Source of the DNA: Bacillus_BA songklensis
GTDB lineage: Bacteria; Bacillota; Bacilli; Bacillales; Bacillaceae_H
Assembly (NCBI RefSeq): GCF_042649685.1
Contig: NZ_JBHRZT010000052.1
Coordinates: 124,001-188,000, forward strand
Direction: 5' to 3'
Length of the DNA stretch: 64,000 bases
Of the stretch, positions 40,939 to 50,008 are shown piece after piece. Every line of letters starts with the position of its first letter. The stretch's first letter is position 1. The position numbers were made by a program, and so were the translations under genes. Under the pieces are notes generated by a model. That model had not been told where the DNA came from. It did not search any database and saw only the letters and a list, made by a program, of their open reading frames with translations.

Positions 40939-40990
40939 GAAAAAGGCCTTTTTCTTGAATTCGTTTCTGGATTTAGATAAGGCCTTTTTC
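40939..40990. terminator. Inverted repeat behind sspM
   Basis: GAAAAAGGCC and GGCCTTTTTC flank about 32 bases; T-runs follow on both strands. It lies between the convergent sspM and yppC genes. Confidence 0.5.
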
Positions 40991-41002
40991 TTCTTTCTGC
41001 CT

Positions 41003-41983
41003 TCAATAAAAGTGACGTACATACTGTTCCATCTGAATTAACAACCGCAACTGCATTCTTTTTTTTTCATACCATCTGGTGATGTTGATTTTTTTTGGAA
41101 AAGGAACAGGCCCAAGCCACCGCTTAACCTGACGGCTCGATGCTTTCCACTCATTCGACTCAGATTGATGGTGATGGATAACAGGAAATGTCATCCGTAA
41201 AAAGGGAGTGTCCCTCCTCTTATCCATGGCTAGAAATTGTTCATAATCATGACGGGATCCCGTATGGGTAGTTTGATTTGAAAATTGTACAAAATGAGGA
41301 TATAATGACGGTTCGAAAAGCAATTGGCTTAATTTTTTCCCTAGTTCAATCCGTTTTGTCTTATTCCAGAAATCGTGGACAGAGCATCCGTATAATTCCC
41401 CATGCAGAGTTGGGAATATAACAGAGCTGAAATGCAACCAATCTTGAAGCTTAAAGACAAATGAATGGAACACTTTCTTTTTGTAAAAAGGATGATCGAT
41501 AACAGGTTTTTGAATGATATTTTGTTCATTAATGATAAGGGACGTTAACAGCCTTTCTTTATTTTTTTCCTGCCAAAACAGGGCCCATTCCTTTTTTATG
41601 AAAGAAGAAACCCCGAAATGGGAAAGCAAATCAAAGTAAGGTCTGCCGTTCAACTTCGAGTATTCATAAATCAAAAGTTGTGGATAAGCATCTGCAAAGA
41701 TAAGCCAGTTAGCCCGTTCATATGTAAAAAATAACATCGTTCTTGTGTATACATCCAATGTAAGCGGCATCCACCGTCCTTCTAAATCACACATATTCCA
41801 ACCGGCATTTCTTGATACCATGCTTGCTAAAAAAGACCATCTAATTTCCGGATGGCGTCTGTAAAAGTTGGCGTAGGCCTCTGTGCGGGAAATATTATCA
41901 AGGTTTGCGCTTTCCGTGTTACGTTTAATTTCTTGAAGGATAGCCTGTTCACCTGTTGTTAAATGTGAATGTACTGAGTCCAC
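41003..41983 (-). CDS. yppC: YppC-like protein (DUF2515)
   Basis: 326-aa DUF2515 protein. Characteristic: NISRTEAYANFYRRHPEIRWSFLASMVSRNAGWNMCDLEG near the start, FFTYERANWLIFADAYPQLLIYE, and LHGELYGCSVHDFWNKTKRIELGK. Soluble, rich in aromatic residues; function unknown. Next to recU as in B. subtilis, but on the opposite strand, with a repeat element in between. Confidence 0.88.
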   Translation of the reverse strand: MDSVHSHLTTGEQAILQEIKRNTESANLDNISRTEAYANFYRRHPEIRWSFLASMVSRNAGWNMCDLEGRWMPLTLDVYTRTMLFFTYERANWLIFADAYPQLLIYEYSKLNGRPYFDLLSHFGVSSFIKKEWALFWQEKNKERLLTSLIINEQNIIQKPVIDHPFYKKKVFHSFVFKLQDWLHFSSVIFPTLHGELYGCSVHDFWNKTKRIELGKKLSQLLFEPSLYPHFVQFSNQTTHTGSRHDYEQFLAMDKRRDTPFLRMTFPVIHHHQSESNEWKASSRQVKRWLGPVPFPKKINITRWYEKKRMQLRLLIQMEQYVRHFY

Positions 41984-42029
41984 CTTAGCTCACTTCCTTC
42001 TTTCATAATCAAATCTTTTTCAAAGGAAT

Positions 42030-42150
42030 TGTCTAGCTTTGCAAGCTATGCTCTACGGTCATTTCACGACCTCCGACGAAGTCAAAGAGCGACTTCTTGT
42101 CGGCTGTTCCAATTCCCTATGAGCATGAACGAGCTTGCTCCGTTTTTCTT
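42030..42150 (+). repeat. Dispersed CTAGAC-type repeat
   Basis: About 120 bp, inverted relative to 49507-49626 and similar over most of the length (GCAAGCTATGCTCTACGG, then GAAGTCAAA, GCGACTTCT, GTCGGC and GAGCATGA). Such units with GTCTAG at one end are common between Bacillaceae genes. The rest of the gap to recU has only a hairpin (GAAGTCAG with CTGACTTC, about 42285-42308). Confidence 0.7.
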
Positions 42151-42390
42151 TGAGGTTATTTTTATGCTGCTAAGCGGCTATACTTCAAAAACGATTCTCT
42201 TCATCTCTTGCTTGTGACAGTCACTTTCTTGTAAAAATGGTAAAATCCATCTATACAATGGGTCTGTACACTCATTTTCTTACGAAGTCAGTTTTTTCTG
42301 ACTTCATTTTATCCGTCTATTTCCTTATGATTTTTGCTATTATATAATATATATTTTTGATGAGCCGCCAACAAAAGGAGGTGGGTGCCG

Positions 42391-42987
42391 GTGATTCGTT
42401 ATCCTAACGGAAAAACATACCAGTCAAAACAAACAAACGGGGGCATGTCACACCAAAAGAGCATTTACAGCAATCGCGGCATGACGCTTGAAGAAGATTT
42501 AAATGAAACGAATGAATTTTATCGAATACATGGGATTGCAGTCGTTCATAAAAAGCCTACACCGGTTCAAATCGTAAATGTAGACTATCCGAAACGGAGC
42601 GCAGCTGTCATTAAAGAAGCTTATTTCAAGCAAGCCTCTACTACTGACTATAACGGTGTTTACAAAGGGCGTTATTTGGATTTCGAGGCGAAAGAAACAA
42701 AAAACAAAACATCATTTCCGCTTCAAAACTTTCATGAACATCAAATCGACCATATGAAACAAGTCGTGAAACAAAACGGAATCTGCTTCGTCATATTAAT
42801 GTTCTCCACTTTACAAGAAATATACTTGTTTGAAGCAAAATTTTTATTTCCGTATTGGGATCAGATAACAACAGGCGGGCGTAAGTCTATCCCAAAAACT
42901 GATGTCGAAAAACAGGGACATTTCATCCAATTTGGCTTACATCCTCGAATTGATTACATCAAAATTATAGATAAATTGTACTTTTAA
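42391..42987 (+). CDS. recU: Holliday junction resolvase RecU
   Basis: 198-aa RecU (B. subtilis 206 aa), which cuts Holliday junctions during recombination and helps chromosome segregation. Family blocks: SNRGMTLEEDLNETNEFY, VDYPKRSAAVIKEAYFKQ, the nuclease motif GRYLDFEAKETKNKTSFPLQ (D, E, K) and HEHQIDHMKQV. The GTG at 42391 is 9 bp behind AAGGAGG and gives the usual MIRYPNGK start; the GTG at 42385 is too close to that site. It is followed after 63 bp by ponA, as in most Firmicutes. Confidence 0.95.
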   Translation: MIRYPNGKTYQSKQTNGGMSHQKSIYSNRGMTLEEDLNETNEFYRIHGIAVVHKKPTPVQIVNVDYPKRSAAVIKEAYFKQASTTDYNGVYKGRYLDFEAKETKNKTSFPLQNFHEHQIDHMKQVVKQNGICFVILMFSTLQEIYLFEAKFLFPYWDQITTGGRKSIPKTDVEKQGHFIQFGLHPRIDYIKIIDKLYF

Positions 42988-43050
42988 GAGTATGATATAT
43001 ATGTTTACGGAATCATTCTCTTACATCTTGTTGAAAGGTAGGAGTGTTTT

Positions 43051-45792
43051 ATGCCAGAGAATTATACTTCTCGTGAAGAACGACGAAGACAACAACAACC
43101 TCAAAATAAACGGAGAGAAAGACAACCGAAGGAGAAAAAGAGAAAAGGCGGATTGTTCCGCAAAATTATCGTTGCCGTTCTTCTTCTCGGAATTGTAGGC
43201 ATGGTGACAGGGGGAGCCACGTTTTTCGCTTTCGTAAGCGATGCCCCCAAAATTGATGAGTCTTTATTAAAAGACCCTGTTTCATCAAAAGTATACGATA
43301 AAAATGGTGATCTGATTGCCGAATTAGGTGCCGAAAAACGAACCCTTGTAACATACGAGGAGATTCCGCAAGTGGTGAAAGACGCATTTATCGCAACGGA
43401 AGATGTCCGCTTTTATAAACATCATGGCATTGATTTATACCGTATCGGTGGTGCCGTCGTTGCCAACTTTAAGGAAGGCTTCGGATCTGAAGGAGCTAGT
43501 ACGATTACACAGCAAGTCGTAAAAAACTCTTTCTTAACACCTGATAAAACGGTCAAACGTAAAGTTCAGGAAATGTGGTTGGCATTCCAACTAGAGCAAA
43601 AATATTCAAAACAGAAGATTTTAGAAATGTACTTGAATAAAATTTTCTTTGCCCAGCAAGCACACGGTGTAGCAAAAGCTGCTGAATATTTTTATGGAAA
43701 AAAAGTAAATGAATTAGAATTGCATGAAGCAGCCATGCTCGCAGGAATGCCGAAAGCGCCAAGTACGTACAATCCTTATAAAAACCCTGAAGAGGCGACA
43801 AAACGCCGTAACACCGTATTGAATTTAATGGCGCAACACGGCTTTATTACACAAGAAGAAGCCGATAAAGCCAAACAAGTTCCTGTTCAATCTACATTGC
43901 GTAAAAATGTAAAGGAAGACGGTGAAAAGTACAGTGCTTTCGTTGATGAAGTCATTGAAGAAGTCAAGAAGAAAACAGATATGGATGTATTCTCTGCGGG
44001 CCTAGAGATTCATACGACTCTCGATCCGGACGCACAGGAATATGTCGACAAGCTGCTAAACAGTGACGACATTATCAATTGGCCAAACGATGAATTCCAA
44101 ACAGGATTTGTCCTATTGGATACGAAAACCGGTGAGGTACAAGCGGTCGGCGGTGGACGCAATCGTGTGGCCCGCGGCTTAAGCTTTGCATCTGACTTTC
44201 CGAGACAACCTGGTTCTACCATCAAGCCAATTTTAGACTACGGTCCGGCAGTCGAATATTTAAAATGGTCTACAGCTGAGCCAATCAATGACGAGCCATA
44301 TACGTATTCAAACGGAACACCAATCAACAACTATGACCACCGTCATAAAGGATGGATCACCGCTCGCCAGGCATTGGCAGAATCAAGAAACATTCCGGCG
44401 CTAAAAGCGTTCCAGGAAGCCGGCGCTGACCGTGCGCGTGACTTTGCAGTCGGTTTAGGCATCCCGTTGGAAAAAGAGATCCCAGAATCCTATTCCATCG
44501 GTGGTTTCGAAAATGGTGTCACACCGATGCAGCTTGCAGGCGCGTACAGTGCATTTGGCAACAATGGCGTTTACAATAAACCTCATACAGTAACAAAAGT
44601 GAAATTTACCGACGGAACAGAAATGGATTTAACACCGAAGCCAAAAGTGGCAATGAAGGATTATACAGCCTTCATGGTAACATCTTTGATGGAGTCTGTT
44701 CTTGAACCTGGCGGCACCGGTCGTTCCGCGGACATTCCGGGATTAAACATTGCAGGTAAAACTGGAACAACGAACTTCTCAAAAGAAGCGAAACTAAAAT
44801 ATGATATTCCAAGCGGCGGAGTTCCGGATATTTGGTTTGCAGGGTTTACGCCAAAATATACGTTAGCCGTATGGACAGGTTATGAGCAAACGAACTCAAA
44901 GAACTTCATTTACAGTGATCGTGAAAAAGGAATGGCCAAGGAAATTTTCAAAAAGGTTATGGCCCATGTTTCCGAAGGAAAACGATCCGGTGACTTTGAA
45001 CGCCCTGATAGTGTTGTAACGGCTAGAATTGAAAAGGGCTCACACCCGCTTCGATTAGCAAGTAAGTATACACCGGACGAGCTTGTTTCAACTGAATACT
45101 TTGTAAAAGGCAAAAAACCGACACAAGTATCTACACGCTATAAAAAGAAAGAAATTTCCAAGCCAAGAGGCCTATCCGCCAATTTCGATTCAACAACGAA
45201 CCATATTTACGTAAATTGGTCTTATCCAGAAGATAAACGTAATGAAGTCAGCTTCCAGGTATCTTTATCTATTGACGGCGGCGGCTCACAAGTCATTGCC
45301 ACAACGAATGATACATCCGTAACGATTCCAAATCCAAATCCTGGATCGACTTACACGTTTACCGTCACAGCTCTTGGTGAAGGTGCGAACAGTTCTTCTT
45401 CTACTTCTGTAACGATTCCGGGAGGACAGACAACAGAGCCAACGGAAGATGATCAAGGGACAGACCAAGATGATCAAGGGATAGACCAAGACGATCAAGC
45501 AAATCATGGAGAAGACCAAGATGAAGGTAACGAAACGTTACCGCCAGGACAGCAACCAGAGCCGGAAAAAGATAAAGGGAAAGACAAGGAAAAAGATACA
45601 GGGAAAGAAAACGGCAATAAACCAGGTGAAGGTAATGAAGAAAATAATGGAGGCGAAATAACCCCTTCCCCTACTCCAGATGGACAGCAGCCTCCACAAG
45701 AACCACAGCAGCCTCCTGCACCGGACCAGGGACAAAACGATCAGCCTAACCCTCTGGACAATGTAGGAGCAAATCCAGCGCCTGTTAATTAA
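43051..45792 (+). CDS. ponA: Class A penicillin-binding protein 1
   Basis: 913-aa bifunctional peptidoglycan synthase. A basic cytosolic head (1-34) precedes one membrane helix (36-60). The GT51 transglycosylase has the catalytic ATEDVRFYKHHGID near residue 117 and GASTITQQ. The transpeptidase has SxxK at S389-K392 (PGSTIKP), SRN in the middle and KTGTT at 570. A fibronectin type III domain spans about 705-790. The tail is acidic and Pro/Gln/Asp-rich (EDDQGTDQDDQGIDQDDQ). It builds glycan strands and cross-links at the outer membrane face. ATG at 43051 behind GTAGGAG. Confidence 0.95.
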   Translation: MPENYTSREERRRQQQPQNKRRERQPKEKKRKGGLFRKIIVAVLLLGIVGMVTGGATFFAFVSDAPKIDESLLKDPVSSKVYDKNGDLIAELGAEKRTLVTYEEIPQVVKDAFIATEDVRFYKHHGIDLYRIGGAVVANFKEGFGSEGASTITQQVVKNSFLTPDKTVKRKVQEMWLAFQLEQKYSKQKILEMYLNKIFFAQQAHGVAKAAEYFYGKKVNELELHEAAMLAGMPKAPSTYNPYKNPEEATKRRNTVLNLMAQHGFITQEEADKAKQVPVQSTLRKNVKEDGEKYSAFVDEVIEEVKKKTDMDVFSAGLEIHTTLDPDAQEYVDKLLNSDDIINWPNDEFQTGFVLLDTKTGEVQAVGGGRNRVARGLSFASDFPRQPGSTIKPILDYGPAVEYLKWSTAEPINDEPYTYSNGTPINNYDHRHKGWITARQALAESRNIPALKAFQEAGADRARDFAVGLGIPLEKEIPESYSIGGFENGVTPMQLAGAYSAFGNNGVYNKPHTVTKVKFTDGTEMDLTPKPKVAMKDYTAFMVTSLMESVLEPGGTGRSADIPGLNIAGKTGTTNFSKEAKLKYDIPSGGVPDIWFAGFTPKYTLAVWTGYEQTNSKNFIYSDREKGMAKEIFKKVMAHVSEGKRSGDFERPDSVVTARIEKGSHPLRLASKYTPDELVSTEYFVKGKKPTQVSTRYKKKEISKPRGLSANFDSTTNHIYVNWSYPEDKRNEVSFQVSLSIDGGGSQVIATTNDTSVTIPNPNPGSTYTFTVTALGEGANSSSSTSVTIPGGQTTEPTEDDQGTDQDDQGIDQDDQANHGEDQDEGNETLPPGQQPEPEKDKGKDKEKDTGKENGNKPGEGNEENNGGEITPSPTPDGQQPPQEPQQPPAPDQGQNDQPNPLDNVGANPAPVN

Positions 45793-45849
45793 TCATAACG
45801 GGCCAGGTTGACCTAAAATCTAAAATAGCCATCCTATTTTCAAATTAAA

Positions 45850-45950
45850 ATGAACCGTCAGAAAAACCCTGATTTCTACCGGATTTCTCATGACGGTTCA
45901 TGTAGGAGGGTGATGGAACAGCATGAAGAACATGCTGTTCCATCACCCTC
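45850..45950 (+). repeat. Two-hairpin intergenic repeat
   Basis: Hairpin X (45850-45901): ATGAACCGTCA with TGACGGTTCAT, core CTGATTTCTACCGGATTTCT. Hairpin Y (45906-45950): GAGGGTGATGGAACAGCATG and complement, loop AAGAA, with a T-run behind it. It ends ponA and faces ypoC. Confidence 0.8.
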
Positions 45951-46464
45951 TTTTTTTCATGATCAACATTTTATGATAAATCTTTGTTAATTCTTGATAC
46001 AGCTCCCCCAGCTGGATGTAAGAGTGATATTGGTTCGGCTGCTCAAGTAAAAAGGTGACGCGCCCCTCTGTATTGATCGGCTTATATTGCAGCTTCTTTA
46101 TCTCTTCTTTCAAATGAAAAAGAGATTGGACACGTGTCCCGTTTGTCCAAAATAAAGCACTGATAAAATGTCCCAATGAAAGGATCATAGGCCGCAGTGC
46201 CCCTATTCGGTCGCGCTTTTTAAAATATTCCCCTATGCTGTCTTTATTATCCTTCCAGTAATTGAACAGTTTCGGGACATATATTTCTTGCTCCTCCCAC
46301 GGTTGTGTGATCTCCCCTTCTCCTGCTTCCAACATGAAGTCATAGAAAAAGGGGATGCCTCCTAACACTTCTTCAAAGCTTTGTTTTTCCGCAAGCTCTA
46401 TTTCACCTTGTTCAAAAAAAAGAGGATGTTGGAAGGAAGCCGGAATCGTAATCTTCTTATTCAT
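45943..46464 (-). CDS. ypoC: YpoC-like protein
   Basis: 173-aa soluble protein of unknown function found with nth and ponA in Bacillus (B. subtilis YpoC). Recognisable: PFFYDFMLEAGEGEI, GALRPMILSLGHFISALFWTNG. Its start overlaps the nth stop by 8 bp, so it is cotranslated with endonuclease III. Its last codons run into the Y hairpin of the repeat at 45850-45950. Confidence 0.85.
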   Translation of the reverse strand: MNKKITIPASFQHPLFFEQGEIELAEKQSFEEVLGGIPFFYDFMLEAGEGEITQPWEEQEIYVPKLFNYWKDNKDSIGEYFKKRDRIGALRPMILSLGHFISALFWTNGTRVQSLFHLKEEIKKLQYKPINTEGRVTFLLEQPNQYHSYIQLGELYQELTKIYHKMLIMKKRG

Positions 46465-47116
46465 TTCTCTGATTCTCCTTCATCCTTTTTTTCCCTTCCC
46501 GGCATAATTCCAGCAATGGACATACATGGCACTGCGGGGACTGCGCTTTACAGTGATAACGTCCAAAGAAAATCATGCGATGATGGGTGATGGACCACTC
46601 ATCTTGAGGCACTTTTCGCATCAATGTTTTTTCCACCTCAAGGACAGAGTCTTTCCAGCGGCAAAAGCCTAACCGTTTACTTACCCTTTCTACATGTGTA
46701 TCCACGGCAATGGCAGGGATGCCAAATGCTACAGACACGACCACATTGGCTGTTTTGCGCCCTACCCCCGGGAGTTTTGTGAGTTCATCTCTGTTTGCCG
46801 GTACTTCACCGCCATATTGGTCCAGTAAAATTTGACAAAGCTTGCGAATGTTTTTGGCTTTGTTTCGATATAAACCGATGGAACGAATGTCTTGTTGCAG
46901 CTCTTCTTCTGTTACCGCCAGATAGTCCTCAGGTTTTTTATACTTTTGAAAAAGATTTTTCGTTACCCTATTAACGAGAGCATCGGTACATTGTGCAGAT
47001 AACAAAACAGCAATGACCAATTCAAATGGATTGTCGTGAATCAGTTCACAATGAGCATCCGGAAACATCTCTCCCATTGTATCCAAGCAATGGCGAATCT
47101 CTTTTAATGTTAGCAT
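46457..47116 (-). CDS. nth: Endonuclease III
   Basis: 219-aa base-excision glycosylase/AP lyase that removes oxidised pyrimidines. The helix-hairpin-helix LPGVGRKTANVVVSVAFGIP carries the catalytic lysine (GRK), followed by VDTHVERVSKRL with the catalytic aspartate. The Fe-S cluster ligands C-x6-C-x2-C-x5-C are in HCKAQSPQCHVCPLLELC near the C-terminus. All key residues are present. A terminator lies between dnaD and nth, so nth-ypoC may have their own promoter. Confidence 0.97.
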   Translation of the reverse strand: MLTLKEIRHCLDTMGEMFPDAHCELIHDNPFELVIAVLLSAQCTDALVNRVTKNLFQKYKKPEDYLAVTEEELQQDIRSIGLYRNKAKNIRKLCQILLDQYGGEVPANRDELTKLPGVGRKTANVVVSVAFGIPAIAVDTHVERVSKRLGFCRWKDSVLEVEKTLMRKVPQDEWSITHHRMIFFGRYHCKAQSPQCHVCPLLELCREGKKRMKENQRNE

Positions 47117-47177
47117 TCTTCATCTCACCTTACTCTTTATAATTCTTCATGATTATAACAAATATAAACATTAAAAA

Positions 47178-47201
47178 ACGAGAGGTTTGTTTTCCTCTCG
47201 T
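47178..47201 (-). terminator. Terminator of dnaD
   Basis: ACGAGAGG pairs with CCTCTCGT around 8 nt, followed on the minus strand by six T. It lies between dnaD and nth. Confidence 0.8.
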
Positions 47202-47224
47202 CCCTCTTATTTTCAGACTGATTT

Positions 47225-47926
47225 TTACTGTTCAAGCCAATTGAAGAATGGAACGGTAGAGTTTGCGGCCGTCTTTTCACTCGTGTTTTTCTTTGTTTGT
47301 TGATGCTGGCGAAATTTGCGTCCATAGCTTCTGGCTTGTTCAATTGTTTTGATCCCGTTCTTTTTCCATTCGAATAAAATGCGATCAATGTAACGGAAAT
47401 TAAGCTTGCCAGACATGACAGCTTCACGCAAAGCAGCCTTAATAATCATGGCATCATGATGGTCTTGGTCTTGCCACATCGTTAATGTTTCACATTCAAA
47501 TGGCGAAAGCGGGCGGCCGAATTCCTTTTCAAATACTGTATACAAATTCACTTCAAGCTGTACTTGTTGTTCCTGTTTATCTTGCTGACTCTCTTTAAAC
47601 AGACTGTGGAGCAATTTTTCCCATAATGGCTTTAATGTATAACGTTCCGTAATAAAAGAGGCTTGGTGCTGTTGTTCAATCGCTAGAAAGCCCCTTTGCA
47701 GAAGACTTCTTAATACTTCCATGCATGTCCCTGTTGAGATGCTCATATGACTAGAAATTTCCTCAGGGGTCGGAAAAGAGTTCCCGCCCTCGAGCGACAT
47801 ATGAATATGAAGAAGTGTCATCAGCTCTATTTCATTTAAACCCAGTTTAGCATAATGGGTCATTAATAATTTCGGAATGGAAACCGTCCCTTGCTCCATC
47901 CACTCGATAAATCTTTCTTTATCCAT
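47225..47926 (-). CDS. dnaD: Primosomal protein DnaD
   Basis: 233-aa replication initiation and restart protein (B. subtilis 232 aa) that acts with DnaB and DnaI in loading the helicase. The N-terminal winged helix (1-95, LLMTHYAKLGLNEIELMTLLHIHM) mediates oligomerisation; the C-terminal DnaD domain (about 130-195) contains FGRPLSPFECETLTMWQ and MSGKLNFRYIDRILFEWKKNGI. ATG at 47926 is 7 bp behind GAGGTG, better than the ATG at 47941. Confidence 0.93.
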   Translation of the reverse strand: MDKERFIEWMEQGTVSIPKLLMTHYAKLGLNEIELMTLLHIHMSLEGGNSFPTPEEISSHMSISTGTCMEVLRSLLQRGFLAIEQQHQASFITERYTLKPLWEKLLHSLFKESQQDKQEQQVQLEVNLYTVFEKEFGRPLSPFECETLTMWQDQDHHDAMIIKAALREAVMSGKLNFRYIDRILFEWKKNGIKTIEQARSYGRKFRQHQQTKKNTSEKTAANSTVPFFNWLEQ

Positions 47927-47989
47927 AATTGAACACCTCACAATTCAGTATATCATGGCGTATGATGTTCTCCCAACCTAAAATGAAAT

Positions 47990-48085
47990 GAACCGTCTAA
48001 TGAAATTTGTTAAAATCAAGAATTTCAACGACGGTTCCTTTTCACGACAATGTCCCAATAACTTTAAAATTGTTATTGGGACATT
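47990..48085 (-). repeat. Two-hairpin intergenic repeat
   Basis: Hairpin X (47990-48037): GAACCGTC with GACGGTTC, inner TGAAATT with AATTTCA, minus-strand core CTTGATTTTAAC. Hairpin Y (48049-48085): AATGTCCCAATAA with TTATTGGGACATT. It lies directly behind asnS. Confidence 0.75.
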
Positions 48086-48090
48086 ATTTA

Positions 48091-49389
48091 TTAAGGATAT
48101 AAACGGTTTAACAGACGGGGGAACGGAATGGTTTCACGAACGTGTTCAACACCGCTGATCCATGCCACTGTACGCTCCAATCCTAAACCAAAACCGGAAT
48201 GAGGTACAGAACCGTATTGACGGAGCTCTAAATACCATTTGTAAGCGTCTGATGATAAACCATGATCTTCTAAGCGTTGTTTTAATAAATTGTAATCATG
48301 GATACGTTCAGAACCGCCGATAATTTCACCATAGCCTTCTGGTGCAATTAAGTCTGCACATAATACAACATCAGCACGCTCAGGATGTGGTTGCATGTAG
48401 AATGGTTTTAGTGATGTTGGGTAGTGCGTAATGAAGACCGGCTTATCGTAGCTTTCTGCAATAGCTGTTTCATGCGGCGCACCAAAATCGTCACCCCACT
48501 GAATATCCTCAAAGCCTTTTTCATGTAAAAATTTGATTGCTTCATCATACGTAACACGCGGGAACGGAGCTTTAATATTTTCAAGCTTCGATACGTCACG
48601 TCCTAATGTTTTTAATTCTAATGAGCAGTTTTTCACGACAGATTGGACAATATGAGAAACATATTCCTCCTGTACTTTTAAGTTATCCTCAAACTCATAG
48701 AATGCCATTTCCGGCTCAATCATCCAAAATTCAATTAAATGGCGGCGTGTTTTCGACTTTTCGGCACGAAATGTCGGACCGAATGAAAATACTTTCCCTA
48801 ATGCCATGGCCGCCGCTTCCATGTAAAGCTGACCGCTTTGAGAAAGATATGCATCCTCATCAAAGTATTTTGTATGAAATAACTCCGTTGTTCCTTCAGG
48901 AGCACTTCCTGTTAAAATGGGCGGATCTACTTTTGTAAAGCCGTTTTCGTTAAAGAACTCATACGTTGCACGAATAATTTCATTACGAATTTTCATCACC
49001 GCATGCTGACGCTTAGAACGCAGCCATAAATGACGATGATCCATTAAAAATTCTGTTCCATGCTCTTTCGGTGTAATCGGATAATCGACGGAAGCATGAA
49101 TCAATTCCAAGTTTGTCACCGTTAATTCATATCCGAACGGTGAACGCTCATCTTCGCGAATGATCCCTGTTACATAAAGAGATGACTCTTGTGTAACACT
49201 TTTCGCTAATTGAAATACTTCTTCTGATACTTCTGCCTTTACGACAACACCCTGCATAAAACCAGAACCATCACGCAATTGTAAGAATGCAATTTTACCG
49301 CTTGAACGTTTATTCGCAATCCATGCGCCGATCGTCACTTCCTGACCGACGTATTTGCTTGCTTCCGAAATCGTAATTTTCACGATCAT
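48091..49389 (-). CDS. asnS: Asparaginyl-tRNA synthetase
   Basis: 432-aa class IIb synthetase that charges tRNA-Asn. N-terminal OB-fold anticodon domain (VTIGAWIANKRSSGKIAFLQLRDG), catalytic core with FRAEKSKTRRHLIEFWMIEPEMAF (motif 2) and GFGLGLERTVAWI (motif 3). The frame starts at ATG 49389, but the GTG at 49383 is better spaced behind GGAGG and gives the usual MKITISEAS start. No T-box is visible in the short leader. Confidence 0.96.
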   Translation of the reverse strand: MIVKITISEASKYVGQEVTIGAWIANKRSSGKIAFLQLRDGSGFMQGVVVKAEVSEEVFQLAKSVTQESSLYVTGIIREDERSPFGYELTVTNLELIHASVDYPITPKEHGTEFLMDHRHLWLRSKRQHAVMKIRNEIIRATYEFFNENGFTKVDPPILTGSAPEGTTELFHTKYFDEDAYLSQSGQLYMEAAAMALGKVFSFGPTFRAEKSKTRRHLIEFWMIEPEMAFYEFEDNLKVQEEYVSHIVQSVVKNCSLELKTLGRDVSKLENIKAPFPRVTYDEAIKFLHEKGFEDIQWGDDFGAPHETAIAESYDKPVFITHYPTSLKPFYMQPHPERADVVLCADLIAPEGYGEIIGGSERIHDYNLLKQRLEDHGLSSDAYKWYLELRQYGSVPHSGFGLGLERTVAWISGVEHVRETIPFPRLLNRLYP

Positions 49390-49506
49390 TACCCCTCCAA
49401 AACTTACATAAACCTTGCTTAGTATGTATAATCCTTATTCATTATACAATTCACCACTTATAATCACAAGTGAGAATCAGTTTTTGACAAAACTTGTCGA
49501 ATCCAG

Positions 49507-49856
49507 AAAAGTGGAGCAAGCTCGCTCATGCTCATAGGACCCTGGAACCGCCGACGAGAAGTCGCTTTTTGACTTCGTGGGAGGTGGTGAAGTGGCCGTA
49601 GAGCATAGCTTGCGAAACTAGACAAAAAGGAAAAGCGGAATGAGCCCGTTTAGCCTTATAGGGCGTTGGAACTCCTGACAAAGAAGCGCTTTTTGCTTCT
49701 GTTAAAGGATCGTTGAAGGGNNNNNNNNNNNNNNNNNNNNNNNNNNNNNNNNNNNNNNNNNNNNNNNNNNNNNNNNNNNNNNNNNNNNNNNNNNNNNNNN
49801 NNNNNNNNNNNNNNNNNNNNNNNNNNNNNNNNNNNNNNNNNNAAGCGGAGCAGGCT
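49507..49856 (-). repeat. Array of CTAGAC-type repeats with assembly gap
   Basis: One unit at 49507-49626 (inverted copy of 42030-42150), a second, diverged unit at 49631-49720, then 122 N (49721-49842), then the start of a third unit (AAGCGGAGCAGGCT). The gap is explained by the repeats. It lies in the 619-bp interval between asnS and aspB; nothing else but the aspB terminator is seen there. Confidence 0.75.
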
Positions 49857-49966
49857 AAAAATTATTAAAGCGCTTTCATTTCGAGGTAAGCCAATAGACC
49901 TTTCCGTTCATAATTAATGCTTTTATGCAATGTTAATTTGCCATAAAGGTCCATTGCTTTTATAAA

Positions 49967-49995
49967 TGAAAAGGCGCGTTCTTTGCGCCTTTTCA
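49967..49995 (-). terminator. Terminator of aspB
   Basis: TGAAAAGGCGC pairs with GCGCCTTTTCA around 7 nt, 14 bp behind the aspB stop. Confidence 0.8.
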
Positions 49996-50008
49996 TTTAT
50001 ATACTGCT

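Noticed and set aside
49721..49842. Run of N as a biological feature
   Set aside because: It is an assembly gap placed in repeats.
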